Assembly (NCBI GenBank): GCA_041394905.1
Contig: JAWKHJ010000003.1
Span: forward strand, 479,677 to 543,676
Length of the DNA: 64,000 nucleotides
Reading direction: 5' to 3'
DNA from: RI-231 sp041394905
Lineage (GTDB): Bacteria; Acidobacteriota; Terriglobia; Bryobacterales; UBA6623
Shown: piece by piece, positions 8,754 to 18,069 of the stretch
How the letters are laid out: every line of letters begins with the position of its first letter
Position numbering within the stretch: position 1 is the first letter of the stretch
Notes under the pieces: model-generated
Told to the model about the DNA's origin: nothing
What the model saw: only the letters and a program-made list of their open reading frames with translations
Databases searched by the model: none
Translations under genes and position numbers: made by a program

Positions 8754-10239
8754 GGCCGTCGGTTTCGCGCTTGCCGCGCTCAGCGGCCTGCTGCAAGTTC
8801 TGGTCTTCCCGAGCTTTTCGCTCACCCTGTTGGCCGCCTTCGCGGTGGCGCCGCTGTTGTACGCCCTCGCGAAAGAGCCGAAAGGTAGGACGCGGTTCCT
8901 GCTGGGCTGGCTTTGTGGATCGATCTACTGGGGCGGAACCTGCTACTGGGTCTACGGCGTGATGCACGAGTACGGCGGGCTCGATGCGCCGGCGGCGGCT
9001 GCGATCTATGCCGGCTTCCTGCTTGCGAAGGGCTTGCCCTTAGGCGTGTTCGCCTTATTGGCGGGGCCGGTCTTGCGCACGCCATGGGCGATACCCGGCG
9101 TGGCGGCGTTGTGGGTGGCAATCGAGGGCGCCCACCAGTACTTGGGCTTCACTTGGCTCCTGTTGGGCAACGCTGCGACGAGCATGTCGCTGCTCGCGGC
9201 CCTGGCGCCGTACACGGGTGTCTATGGGCCGTCGTTTGTGCTGGCGGCGTTCAACGTGGCGGCGGCGTTGCTACTGTTGCGGCGGCCGCGCCGCGAGCTT
9301 GCCTGGCTAGTGTTGCTGTTGCCGTTGCCGTTGTTGCCGCATCTGCCCGATGGCGAGATCGGAACCGTGCCCGTGCGTATGGTGCAACCGGCTGTTCACC
9401 CGGACGAAGTGATGCAAGGCTGGAATGCCGGGCGGGCGCTCGCGCATTTCCGCCAGATGCTCGCCTGGTCGATGGAGGCCGGCGACACCGGGGTGGAGGA
9501 GAAGCCGGCGCTACTGATTTGGCCCGAGTACACGGTGCCGGTCTACTATTTCGATTCGCAGATGACGCGCAACATTGCCAACGCAGCCGCGCGTGCAGTC
9601 GGGGCGCCGATGGTGCTCAACACTGTGGCCTATGTGGAAGTGGACGGCGAGCGGCGTCCGATGAATTCCGCGATCGTGATTTCGCCCGACGGCGACGTGC
9701 TGTCGCGCTATTCAAAGCGTTATCTGGTGCCGTTTGGCGAGTTCACGCCTTGGCCGTTTTCCCTGTTTATCGACAAGATCACGCTCGAGGCCGGCGATTT
9801 CTACCCAGGACAAGAAGTCGTGGTCACGCCGATTGGCGAACACTCGATCGCAACCTACATCTGCTACGAAAACGTGTTCCCGACGGCGGTTTCCAGCCTT
9901 GCCGCCGCCGGCGCGGAAGCGCTCGTCAACGTCTCCAACGACAGTTGGTACGGCCCGACTGCGGCACGCTACCAGCACCTGCTGATCGCGCGGATGCGGG
10001 CGATCGAGACGCAACGCTATATCCTGCGCGCCACCGCAGACGGCATCACCACCGTCATCAATCGCGCCGGGCAAATCACCCCTCCGTTGCCCTCGTTCCG
10101 GCCCGGCGTATTAAACGCACACTTCGCCTACCACGACGATCTGACGTGGTTCGTGCGCTTTGGCGAATGGTTCTGGTACGCCTCCATCCTTGGCGCGGCC
10201 GCCGCATGGCTTGCGGCCCGTGCGATGATGGGATCGTAA
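8740..10239 (+). CDS. lnt: Apolipoprotein N-acyltransferase
   Basis: A 499-residue inner-membrane enzyme that N-acylates the diacylglyceryl-cysteine of lipoproteins. About seven hydrophobic segments fill residues 1-200, and one more lies at the C-terminus. The periplasmic nitrilase-like domain keeps the catalytic Glu (LLIWPEYTVP), Lys (YSKRYLVPFGEF) and Cys (TYICYENVFP). The start overlaps lipA. Several genes in this window encode lipobox proteins (M19 dipeptidase, TPR, CRTAC1) that would be substrates. Confidence 0.96.
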   Translation: MERSKAVGFALAALSGLLQVLVFPSFSLTLLAAFAVAPLLYALAKEPKGRTRFLLGWLCGSIYWGGTCYWVYGVMHEYGGLDAPAAAAIYAGFLLAKGLPLGVFALLAGPVLRTPWAIPGVAALWVAIEGAHQYLGFTWLLLGNAATSMSLLAALAPYTGVYGPSFVLAAFNVAAALLLLRRPRRELAWLVLLLPLPLLPHLPDGEIGTVPVRMVQPAVHPDEVMQGWNAGRALAHFRQMLAWSMEAGDTGVEEKPALLIWPEYTVPVYYFDSQMTRNIANAAARAVGAPMVLNTVAYVEVDGERRPMNSAIVISPDGDVLSRYSKRYLVPFGEFTPWPFSLFIDKITLEAGDFYPGQEVVVTPIGEHSIATYICYENVFPTAVSSLAAAGAEALVNVSNDSWYGPTAARYQHLLIARMRAIETQRYILRATADGITTVINRAGQITPPLPSFRPGVLNAHFAYHDDLTWFVRFGEWFWYASILGAAAAWLAARAMMGS

Positions 10240-10243
10240 GCAT

Positions 10244-11378
10244 ATGGCCGCGGCGTTAGACGAGCTAGAACGAGATTTTTCCGCCCTGCGCGACAGGGTG
10301 AAAACCGCCCGGGGGTATCTTTGACGCCTCCAAAGCGCAAACGCAACTAGACGAAGTCGAAAAACAAATTGCGGATCCGGAGTTCTGGAATGACCCGGCG
10401 AATTCGCAAAAGGTGATGCGGGAGCGCAAGCGCCTGAGTCAGGTCGTCGAAGCGGACTCTGAGCTCAAGCAGCGCGCCTCCGATCTGGAAGCGTTCTTCG
10501 AGTTGGCCAACGAGGGCGAAGATGTCGTTGGCGACATCGAGCGCGAGATGGGCGACCTGGACGCCCGCGTCGATCAGCTCGAAACGACCGCACTGCTCTC
10601 CGGCGAAAACGACCACCGCAACGCTATCCTGGTCATCCACCCTGGAGCGGGCGGAACCGAGGCGCAAGATTGGGCGCAGATGCTCTTGCGCATGTACCTG
10701 CGCTGGGCCGAGCGCGAGGGCTTCAAGACGAGCGTGACGGACGAACAGCCCGGCGAAGAAGCGGGCATCAAGTCGGCGACGATCGAGGTGCAGGGCGACT
10801 ACGCCTACGGCCTGTTGCAGAGCGAAGTGGGCGTGCACCGGTTGGTGCGCATTTCGCCGTTCGACTCGAACGCGCGGCGGCACACTTCGTTCGCGTCGGT
10901 ATTCGTTTACCCGGAGATCGACGACGAGATCGCGATCGACATCCGCGACGCGGACCTGCGCATTGACACCTACCGCGCGGGCGGCGCCGGCGGCCAGCAC
11001 GTGAACATGACCGACTCGGCCGTGCGCATCACGCACTTGCCGACCGGGATCGTCGTGCAATGCCAGAACGAGCGCTCGCAGCACAAGAACAAAGCTTCGG
11101 CGATGAAGGTGCTGCAATCGCGGCTGTACGAGCTCGAGCTGCGCAAAAAGCGCGAAGAGACCGACAAGCTCGAGGCATCGAAAGCCGACAACACCTTCGG
11201 GAGCCAGATCCGCAACTACGTTCTGGCGCCATACCGGCTGGTGAAGGACTTGCGCAGCAAGCTCGAGGCGGGAGACGTCGACAAGGTGCTCGATGGGGAT
11301 TTATATCCCTTCATGCACTCGTACTTGATTTGGCGCAAGACGGGCAAGCTTGCCGGCGAAGACCGCGAGCTGGACTAG
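10244..11378 (+). CDS. prfB: Peptide chain release factor 2, expressed by programmed +1 frameshift
   Basis: Release factor for UGA/UAA stops. A short first frame of 26 codons starts at ATG 10244 and ends at an in-frame TGA (10322-10324). The main frame begins at GAC 10323 and runs to 11378, giving about 377 residues in all. The SPF tripeptide for stop recognition (RISPFDSNARR) and the GGQ peptidyl-hydrolysis motif (GGAGGQHVNM) are present. It follows lnt by 4 nt. A naive reading starts at the internal ATG 10413 and loses about 57 residues. Confidence 0.97.
10310..10324 (+). other. RF2 programmed +1 frameshift site
   Basis: The site CGGGGGTATCTTTGAC is nearly identical to the canonical RF2 recoding site. 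It has an internal Shine-Dalgarno-like G run, a CUU slippery codon at 10319-10321, the UGA stop and a following C. Low RF2 slows termination, so the ribosome slips +1 and makes full-length RF2. This is autoregulation. Confidence 0.96.
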
Positions 11379-11437
11379 ACGGTTTTCATTTGCCCGATTT
11401 GCGGCGGCCGTGATACGGTTCCCTTGCGGAGGCTCGT

Positions 11438-12326
11438 ATGTCCCAATCCCCCACTGCGCTGCAGGTCGTGCCGGAGGAGCTGACCAGATCACGGCGGAAG
11501 ACCTGGAAAACATCAACTCCAGGCGCGGGCTGCGTTTGCTGCTCAAGTCGAAGAAATCAAGACGAAAAGCATCTTGTGCAGGCTTCGCTACGAGAATGAC
11601 CTGCGCGATTTGCAGGTGGAGCTGGTGAAGCTACAACGCTCAATCCAGGAACAGGGTAGGCGTGTAGCGATCTTGTTCGAAGGCCGCGACGCAGCGGGCA
11701 AGGGCGGAGCCATCCTGCGCTTCACACAGCATCTGAGCCCTCGCGCGATGCGCATCGTAGCCCTACCGAAGCCCACGGACAAGGAAAAGGGCGAATGGTA
11801 TTTCCAGCGCTATATCAGCCATCTGCCCGCGCCCGGCGAAATGGTCTTCTTCGACCGCTCTTGGTACAACCGCGCCGTCGTCGAGCCGGTCAACGGCTTC
11901 TGCACTGACGAGCAATATCAGATCTATTTACGCCAAGGCGCCGGAGTTCGAGCACATGCTCTACGAGGACGGCCTGGAGATCATCAAGTTCTGGTTCGAC
12001 ATCTCCAAAAGGAACAGAAGAAGCGCTTCGAGGAACGCCGCGAGGATCCTTTGAAGAATTGGAAGGTGAGTCCGGTGGACCAGCGCGCGCAGGAGCTTTG
12101 GGACTCCTACACGCACTACAAGGAGGAGATGTTCTCGCGCACGCACACCTCCTTCAGCCCCTGGATCATCGTGAAGGCGAACAACAAGAAAAAGGCGCGG
12201 CTCGAGAGCATCCGCTACGTGCTCTCGACACTCGACTACGAGGGCCGGGGGGACTCGAAGATCGAGATCTACCCTGACCCGAACGTCGTCGAACGATTCC
12301 ACCGAGGAAGCGCGCAGCTCGACTAG
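11438..12326 (+). CDS. ppk2: Polyphosphate kinase 2 family protein, frame broken by several single-base indels
   Basis: PPK2 enzymes transfer phosphate between polyphosphate and nucleotides. Visible motifs are Walker A (FEGRDAAGKGGAI), FDRSWYNRA and the lid-type EWYFQRY region. A Shine-Dalgarno (GGAGG) precedes ATG 11438. The frame must be changed near 11485 (to read AEDLENINSRRG), near 11555, near 11936 (one extra G; the other phase reads APEFEHMLYEDGLEIIKFWF) and near 12007 (one missing base). With these repairs a normal PPK2 of about 295 residues appears. The changes are small-homopolymer indels and two of them compensate, so sequencing error is more likely than a pseudogene. Confidence 0.82.
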
Positions 12327-12332
12327 CGGCCG

Positions 12333-14315
12333 CTACTCGCGGGGCATCGGATTGGGCAACTGCGGGTCGTCGGGCGCGTCGGGCGAGACGGGCGAACCCA
12401 CGTCGGGCGCTCCGCCGCTGTTGATCAGCACCATCGTGCCTTGAATCGTGACGCCAGAGGGGCCCGCCTGCAGAAATCCGCCCGCGCCCTTCATGGTCAC
12501 GCCCATGCCGGCATTCATCACGACCTTCGTACCGGCGTTGAGGTGGATCTCCGTGGCCGCGTCGAGGATGATCTTTCCACTCGACTTGATGTGGATGTCT
12601 CCGCCGGCTACGAGGGAATCCTTGCCGTCGATCTTGACTGCGCGCTTTCCCTTGACCGTCAGGTGGTAGTCCTGCTCCACCTTTTCGGTGTGATTCTTGC
12701 CGACGAGCTCGGTCCGGTTCTCGTCGACCTTCTCGTTCTTGTTGCGCTCGACGCTGACGTCCATGTCGCGCTCGGCATGCAAAAGGACAAGCTCGTCGCC
12801 TTTCTTGTCTTCCAGGCGAAACTCGTTGAAGTTGTCCGGACCGCCGCCTTTTGACGAGCGCGTCTTGACGCCCATCCGCGTCTGGTTGCCGGGGAGGCCA
12901 TAGGGCGGCGGACTGTCTTCGTTGTATAGGCCGCCGATGACGAGCGGCCGGTCGGGGTCGCCTTCGAAGAACCCGATTACAACCTCCTGACCGATACGGG
13001 GAACCCAAATCTGGCCCCAATTGGCGCCGGCCCAAGGCTGCATCACGCGCAGCCAACACGAGCTGTTCTCGTTGTACTGCCCGATCCGGTCCCAGTTGAA
13101 CTGGACTTTGACGCGGCCGTAGCTATCGCAATAGATCTCTTCCCCGCCCGGCCCCGTGACAATGCCGGATTGAATGCCGCGCATCTGGTGCTTCTTGGTG
13201 GTGCGCTTGGGACGATATTGCGTCTTGGCCGGAATGCAGTGGAAGTAGTTCTCGTACTTCGCGCCGCCTTCGGGGTCGCCAAAATAGACCGAACCTTCGT
13301 GCGCGGAGTGACTGACGCGGGTGATGAGATAGCCGTCGTTCTGTTTGTTCTGAATGTGCTCGATCAGCTTGATCTTGTATCCCGGGGTGAAGGCGCGGCA
13401 GTTGCTCTTGCCTTCGATCTCGTGCTGATCGACTTCGAGCTCCTGCTGACGATAGGAGCCATAGTCCTCGCCTTCGGAGCGCTCTTCGAACTCGCCCGGA
13501 AAGTCATAGACTTCGAAACGCTTGTCCGCGCCGGACGACTTTCCGGTCTCGGTTGTCACGCGCATCAAGTCCTTGCCGCGTGGCTTGGGTTTTTGGAAGT
13601 GAAATTCGTCGTGCGTATATTTGCCCGAGCGGACCGACAGGCGCGGGACCCAATCCCAGATGGAATCTTCGCCATGCTGAACGCCTATGCCCTCAGAACG
13701 CTCCCAGCGGAACTCGGACTGGTAGGGCAGGTCCTGCGCCGAGCTCATGTGGTCGCCCAGCATGAGCACGTGCCGGTCGGCTTCGTGCTTGAACCAGTAA
13801 TAAATACCCTCCATCTCCATAAGGCGGGAAACGAAATCGAATGCGGTCTCCCGGTACTGGAGGCAATACTCCCAGGGCGCGTGATTCAGGCGCAGGCCGG
13901 AGAAATCATAGTCGGTAAAGCCGAGCCGATCGAAAACGTCCTTGAGAACGTCCGGCACGTTCTTGTCTTGATAGATGCGGCAGTCTTTGGTGAGCGTCAG
14001 AAACCATGGCCATGGGACGACATTGGCGTAGTAAATGAAGTAACGCTCTTCAGGCTCATCCTGCCAAAACTTCGAGACATGGCCGTGAAATCTACGAAAG
14101 GAGGTACCATCGCTCTGCCGTATACCGATGCAGACTTTCTTGCCGAGGATCTTGTCAGGGTCCAACTCGGGGTCTTCCGAGATCAACTGAATTTTCAAGT
14201 TGAACAGCTTCGAGATACCCTCGTCGCCTTCGAGGCTACGGACAATCGTGCCTTCCGCGGGGAAAGGCGATTGCAGCGAAAAAAGGCGCTTATTCTGCGA
14301 GAGTGTGAACGACAT
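12333..14315 (-). CDS. tssI: Type VI secretion spike protein VgrG
   Basis: A 660-residue VgrG that forms the trimeric needle tip on the Hcp tube. The N-terminal gp27-like domain covers about 1-340, followed by the gp5-like OB fold (CWLRVMQPWAGANWGQIWVPRIGQEVVIGF) and a repetitive beta-helix (EKVDENRTELVGKNHTEKV, then HIKSSGKIILDAATEIHLNAG). It ends in a short Pro/Asp-rich tail (PVSPDAPDDPQLPNPMPRE) with no obvious effector domain. It is the last gene of the minus-strand T6SS operon. No PAAR or effector gene follows it in the window. Confidence 0.95.
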   Translation of the reverse strand: MSFTLSQNKRLFSLQSPFPAEGTIVRSLEGDEGISKLFNLKIQLISEDPELDPDKILGKKVCIGIRQSDGTSFRRFHGHVSKFWQDEPEERYFIYYANVVPWPWFLTLTKDCRIYQDKNVPDVLKDVFDRLGFTDYDFSGLRLNHAPWEYCLQYRETAFDFVSRLMEMEGIYYWFKHEADRHVLMLGDHMSSAQDLPYQSEFRWERSEGIGVQHGEDSIWDWVPRLSVRSGKYTHDEFHFQKPKPRGKDLMRVTTETGKSSGADKRFEVYDFPGEFEERSEGEDYGSYRQQELEVDQHEIEGKSNCRAFTPGYKIKLIEHIQNKQNDGYLITRVSHSAHEGSVYFGDPEGGAKYENYFHCIPAKTQYRPKRTTKKHQMRGIQSGIVTGPGGEEIYCDSYGRVKVQFNWDRIGQYNENSSCWLRVMQPWAGANWGQIWVPRIGQEVVIGFFEGDPDRPLVIGGLYNEDSPPPYGLPGNQTRMGVKTRSSKGGGPDNFNEFRLEDKKGDELVLLHAERDMDVSVERNKNEKVDENRTELVGKNHTEKVEQDYHLTVKGKRAVKIDGKDSLVAGGDIHIKSSGKIILDAATEIHLNAGTKVVMNAGMGVTMKGAGGFLQAGPSGVTIQGTMVLINSGGAPDVGSPVSPDAPDDPQLPNPMPRE

Positions 14316-14376
14316 TTCGATTTCCCAGTCCGGTTACGAGCGAGGCTCGCAGACGCGGGAACGGCATTACCGTTGG

Positions 14377-17010
14377 CTACGTCAGCGTAAACTCGCCCTT
14401 CTCTCCGATGCCGATCGTCACGCGATCGGCCTTGACGCCCTCGGCCATTTGCCCCAGCAATTCGCGGGACAACAGCGGCAGCAGCGTGTTGGTGAGGATG
14501 TTGTCGATGTTGCGCGCGCCCGACTCGACCTCGGTGCAGCGCTCGGCGACGGTATCGACGAGCGTTTCGTCGTAGACGAGCTCGATGCGATGATTCTCGC
14601 CGAGGCGGCGCACGATCTTGTTCATCTTCAAGCGGATGATCTGTTTGAGCGCCTCGTCGCGCACGGGGAAGTACGGCACGATCACAAGGCGGCCGAGGAA
14701 GGCGGGCTTGAAGACCTTGTCGAGCTCCGGCTTGATGGCCTTGACCAGCCCCGACGGCGCCGGCATGATCTCCGGATCGGCCGTCAACTGCATGAGCTGC
14801 TCGGTCGCGGCGTTCGAAGTCAGGATGATGACGGTGTTCTTGAAGTCGATCTCGCGCCCTTCGCCGTCTTCCATCATGCCCTTGTCGAACACTTGGTAGA
14901 AGAGCTCCATCACGTCCGGGTGCGCCTTCTCGATCTCGTCGAGCAAGACGACGGAGTAGGGCCGCCTGCGGACGGCTTCGGTCAGTACGCCGCCTTCACC
15001 GTAACCGACGTATCCCGGAGGCGAGCCTTTGAGCGTCGAGACGGTGTGCGCTTCCTGGAATTCCGACATGTTGATCGTAATCAGGTTGCGCTCGCCGCCG
15101 TAGAGCAGGTCCGAGAGCGCCAGCGCGGATTCGGTTTTGCCGACGCCGCTGGGCCCGACGAGCAGGAAGACGCCGACGGGGCGATTGGGATCGTCGAGCG
15201 AAGCGCGCGAGGTTTGGATGCGTTGTGCGAGCGCTTCCATGGCGTGATCTTGGCCGATCACGCGTTTCTGCAGGATGCCGGCGAGGTCGAGGATGGTCTT
15301 CATCTCGTCCTTGAGCATCTTGCCGACAGGGATGCCGGTCCAAGCAGAGAGCACTTCACCGATGACCTGCTCGTCGACACAGACGCGCAGCAGCGGCGTC
15401 TCGCCTTGCAAGCGGGTCAGCTCTTCGTCGAGCTTGCGCAGCTCTTCGCGCATGGCGGCCGGATCGGGTTTCTCTTCTCCCTCAGGCGCATCGCCGCCTT
15501 CGAGCATCTCGCGAAGCTCACGGACCCGCTCGACAAGCTTTTTCTCGGTCTCGAAGCGTTTTTCGAGGGAGCCAAGGTGGGCTTTCTCTTTCTCGAGGGC
15601 GGCCTTGATTTCGTCCAGGCGCTCGGAATGGTTCGCGCCCGTGGTCTGCTCGCGCTCGAGTACGCGCTGTTGCACTTCGAGATCGTCGATGATGCGCGTC
15701 GAGTCTTCGATCGGCCCGGGCGTGGCGTGGTGGCCCAGCGCAACGCGGGCGCTGGCGGTGTCGAGAATGCTGACCGCCTTGTCAGGGAGTTGCCGGCCGG
15801 CAAGGTAACGCTGCGAGAGCTTGACCGCGGCTTCGACGGCCGAGTCGAGAATGCGTACGTTGTGGTGGCGCTCCATGTGCGGGGTAATGCCGCGCAGCAT
15901 TACGAGGCAGCGCGCGACATCGGGCTCTTCGACCTTTACAACCTGAAAGCGACGCGACAGGGCCGGATCTTTCTCGAAGTACTTTTTATATTCCGACCAA
16001 GTCGTGGCGGCGACCGTGCGTAGCTCGCCGCGCGCCAGCGCCGGCTTCAGCAGATTGGCGGCGTCGCCCTGGCCTTCCTGGCCGCCCGCGCCGATCAGCG
16101 TATGCGCCTCGTCGATGAACAGGATGATCGGCGTCTCCGACGCTTTCACCTCCTCGATCAGACCTTTCAGGCGATTCTCAAACTCGCCTTTGACACCCGC
16201 ACCCGCTTGCAGCAGCGCCAAGTCGAGCGAGCGTACGGAGACGTTCTTGAGCGGCGGGGGCACGTCACCCTTGGCGATGCGCAGCGCGAATCCCTCGACC
16301 ACGGCCGTCTTGCCCACGCCGGCCTCGCCGGTGAGGATGGGGTTGTTCTGGCGCCGCCGCATCAAGATGTCGACGATCTGACGGATCTCGGGATCGCGGC
16401 CGAGTACAGGGTCGATCTTGCCGGCGCGCGCGGCTTCGGTCAGATCGACGGTGAATTGTTTGAGGTTCTCTCCCGAGGACGCCTTTGCAGAGGTTGGCGC
16501 GGCGTCGCCGTCTTCACCGATGGGGCCGGCGGCTGTCTCGAGCGAGTCTTCAACGATGTCGTCGAACTCCGCCGCAAGCGCGGAGGCGCTGATGCGCAGC
16601 AGCTCCGGAGCGGACGTTTCGATCAGCCGGGTCAACTCTTTGGACTCGAGCAGAGCAAGGACGCAGTAGCCGGAGCGCACCTGGCCGACGCCGAAGTTGA
16701 GCGTCGCGACCATCCAGGCTTGGCTGAACATGTCGACAACCGAGGGTGAAAAGGACGGAGTCCGCGCGTTGCCGGTCTTGAATCCATCGAGCGCACGGGT
16801 GAGGCTCTTCGACAGCCGCGACGAGTCGATCTCGAAGCGCTCGAGGATGCGCGCCAGGTCGCCATTGGAGTCGTCGAGCAGCTTCATGAGCACGTGCTCG
16901 ATTTCGATGTCGTAGTGCGTGCGCGAGACGCAGAGCCCGGCGGCGGCTTCGAGCGCCTTACGCGTGGGGTCGTTCAGGCGACTGATCAGGGATTTCAAAT
17001 TCACGCTCAT
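14377..17010 (-). CDS. tssH: T6SS sheath-disassembly ATPase ClpV
   Basis: An 877-residue AAA+ protein that unfolds and recycles contracted TssB/TssC sheath. It has an N-terminal Clp-N double repeat at about 1-150. The first ATPase domain has Walker A GEAGVGKTAVVEG and Walker B IILFIDEAHTL. A coiled-coil middle domain lies at about 415-525. The second ATPase domain has GPSGVGKTESALA and VVLLDEIEKAHPDV. An AGGAG ribosome site lies 9 nt before the ATG. It is 12 nt from tssG. Confidence 0.97.
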   Translation of the reverse strand: MSVNLKSLISRLNDPTRKALEAAAGLCVSRTHYDIEIEHVLMKLLDDSNGDLARILERFEIDSSRLSKSLTRALDGFKTGNARTPSFSPSVVDMFSQAWMVATLNFGVGQVRSGYCVLALLESKELTRLIETSAPELLRISASALAAEFDDIVEDSLETAAGPIGEDGDAAPTSAKASSGENLKQFTVDLTEAARAGKIDPVLGRDPEIRQIVDILMRRRQNNPILTGEAGVGKTAVVEGFALRIAKGDVPPPLKNVSVRSLDLALLQAGAGVKGEFENRLKGLIEEVKASETPIILFIDEAHTLIGAGGQEGQGDAANLLKPALARGELRTVAATTWSEYKKYFEKDPALSRRFQVVKVEEPDVARCLVMLRGITPHMERHHNVRILDSAVEAAVKLSQRYLAGRQLPDKAVSILDTASARVALGHHATPGPIEDSTRIIDDLEVQQRVLEREQTTGANHSERLDEIKAALEKEKAHLGSLEKRFETEKKLVERVRELREMLEGGDAPEGEEKPDPAAMREELRKLDEELTRLQGETPLLRVCVDEQVIGEVLSAWTGIPVGKMLKDEMKTILDLAGILQKRVIGQDHAMEALAQRIQTSRASLDDPNRPVGVFLLVGPSGVGKTESALALSDLLYGGERNLITINMSEFQEAHTVSTLKGSPPGYVGYGEGGVLTEAVRRRPYSVVLLDEIEKAHPDVMELFYQVFDKGMMEDGEGREIDFKNTVIILTSNAATEQLMQLTADPEIMPAPSGLVKAIKPELDKVFKPAFLGRLVIVPYFPVRDEALKQIIRLKMNKIVRRLGENHRIELVYDETLVDTVAERCTEVESGARNIDNILTNTLLPLLSRELLGQMAEGVKADRVTIGIGEKGEFTLT

Positions 17011-17022
17011 CGTTCATTGCTC

Positions 17023-18069
17023 CTACGGCGCCCAGAGTCTGAGCACGGTTTCGTCCGGATCGCGGTCGAGAGGTTTGGAAAACATCCACGAGACCCAACC
17101 GAGTTGGGGCGGCGGGCCATCCTCGACATCCAGGCCCGCGCGCGGCGCTTCCTCGCGTTTGAGCACGAGTTGAACCTCCGCATCGAGGTCCTCGCCGCAA
17201 AAGAATTTCACCAACGCGCCGAGCGGCTTATAGGCGCTCGCGCCCGGCAGGAATTGACTGTATTGCCGCAAAGGCAAGGGGCCGAGGCGCAGCCGGAAGA
17301 CAGACTGCTGGTCCCAAACTTCGTCGCCGACGACCGCGCCGCGCCCGAGGCTTTCGGAATCGCGCGGACGGTCGCGAAAGCGCGTCTGGGCTTCCTTTTC
17401 GATGGGGCGCCAGGCGCCGGCGAAAGGGATCACCTCGCAATCGACGTTGAAGTACTCGCTAATCACCTGTTCTAGCGCCGAGCTCGACCGCGGCATCTGA
17501 GACAGCAGGCCTGCGTAATAGACCAAGGCCTGATCCTTGACCGCCTGGCGTCCGGCCAAACCGGGCGTGCCGAGGCCGATCAACGACATCAGGATACGCC
17601 CGTACGCGTCTTCCTCTCCTCTTTCAAAAGCGACGCCGGGACGCGCTCGCTCCCATGCACGCACAAAAAGAGACAGCAGGCGATGGTGGAAGAGGTTGAA
17701 AAACTCTCCCATCGCACGGTCGCCGTTGCGCTCGCGCTCCCGCACCAGCTCTGTGTACTGGGTAGGCAGCACGCCCAGCGCGCCGATCAGGCCGAAGAAG
17801 TGGACGCCCATGCGCGGCGGGCCGTCGTCGACCTCCAGGTTCAAGCCGCGCACCTCGGTCGGAGGGAACGACAGCTCGGGCTCGCCGGTGAAGCGGACGG
17901 CCTCGGCCCCAGGCTCGGCAAAGCGCCCGACCGGCTCGCGGAAAGGCGCCAGCCGGGTGAGCAGACGCACGAGCTGGAAGAACTCGAAGTCCGATGGCGC
18001 TTCGCTGATGTGCGGCCCAAGATCGCCGGGCGTCACAGCAGAATTCGATGTCCGGCCCGCGGCGCCCAT
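17023..18069 (-). CDS. tssG: T6SS baseplate protein TssG
   Basis: A 348-residue TssG (ImpH/VasB family), part of the TssF2-TssG wedge of the baseplate. Typical family segments are FFQLVRLLTRLAPF near the N-terminus, VRGLNLEVDDGPPRMGVHFFGLIGALGVLPTQYTEL (positions 80-115) and FFNLFHHRLLSLFVRAWER. The C-terminal domain contains LGRGAVVGDEVWDQQSVFRL. It overlaps the 3' end of tssF by 37 nt. Confidence 0.95.
   Translation of the reverse strand: MGAAGRTSNSAVTPGDLGPHISEAPSDFEFFQLVRLLTRLAPFREPVGRFAEPGAEAVRFTGEPELSFPPTEVRGLNLEVDDGPPRMGVHFFGLIGALGVLPTQYTELVRERERNGDRAMGEFFNLFHHRLLSLFVRAWERARPGVAFERGEEDAYGRILMSLIGLGTPGLAGRQAVKDQALVYYAGLLSQMPRSSSALEQVISEYFNVDCEVIPFAGAWRPIEKEAQTRFRDRPRDSESLGRGAVVGDEVWDQQSVFRLRLGPLPLRQYSQFLPGASAYKPLGALVKFFCGEDLDAEVQLVLKREEAPRAGLDVEDGPPPQLGWVSWMFSKPLDRDPDETVLRLWAP

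Noticed and set aside
14200..16023. 607-codon plus-strand frame over clpV
   Set aside because: Antisense shadow; clpV has all its motifs on the minus strand.
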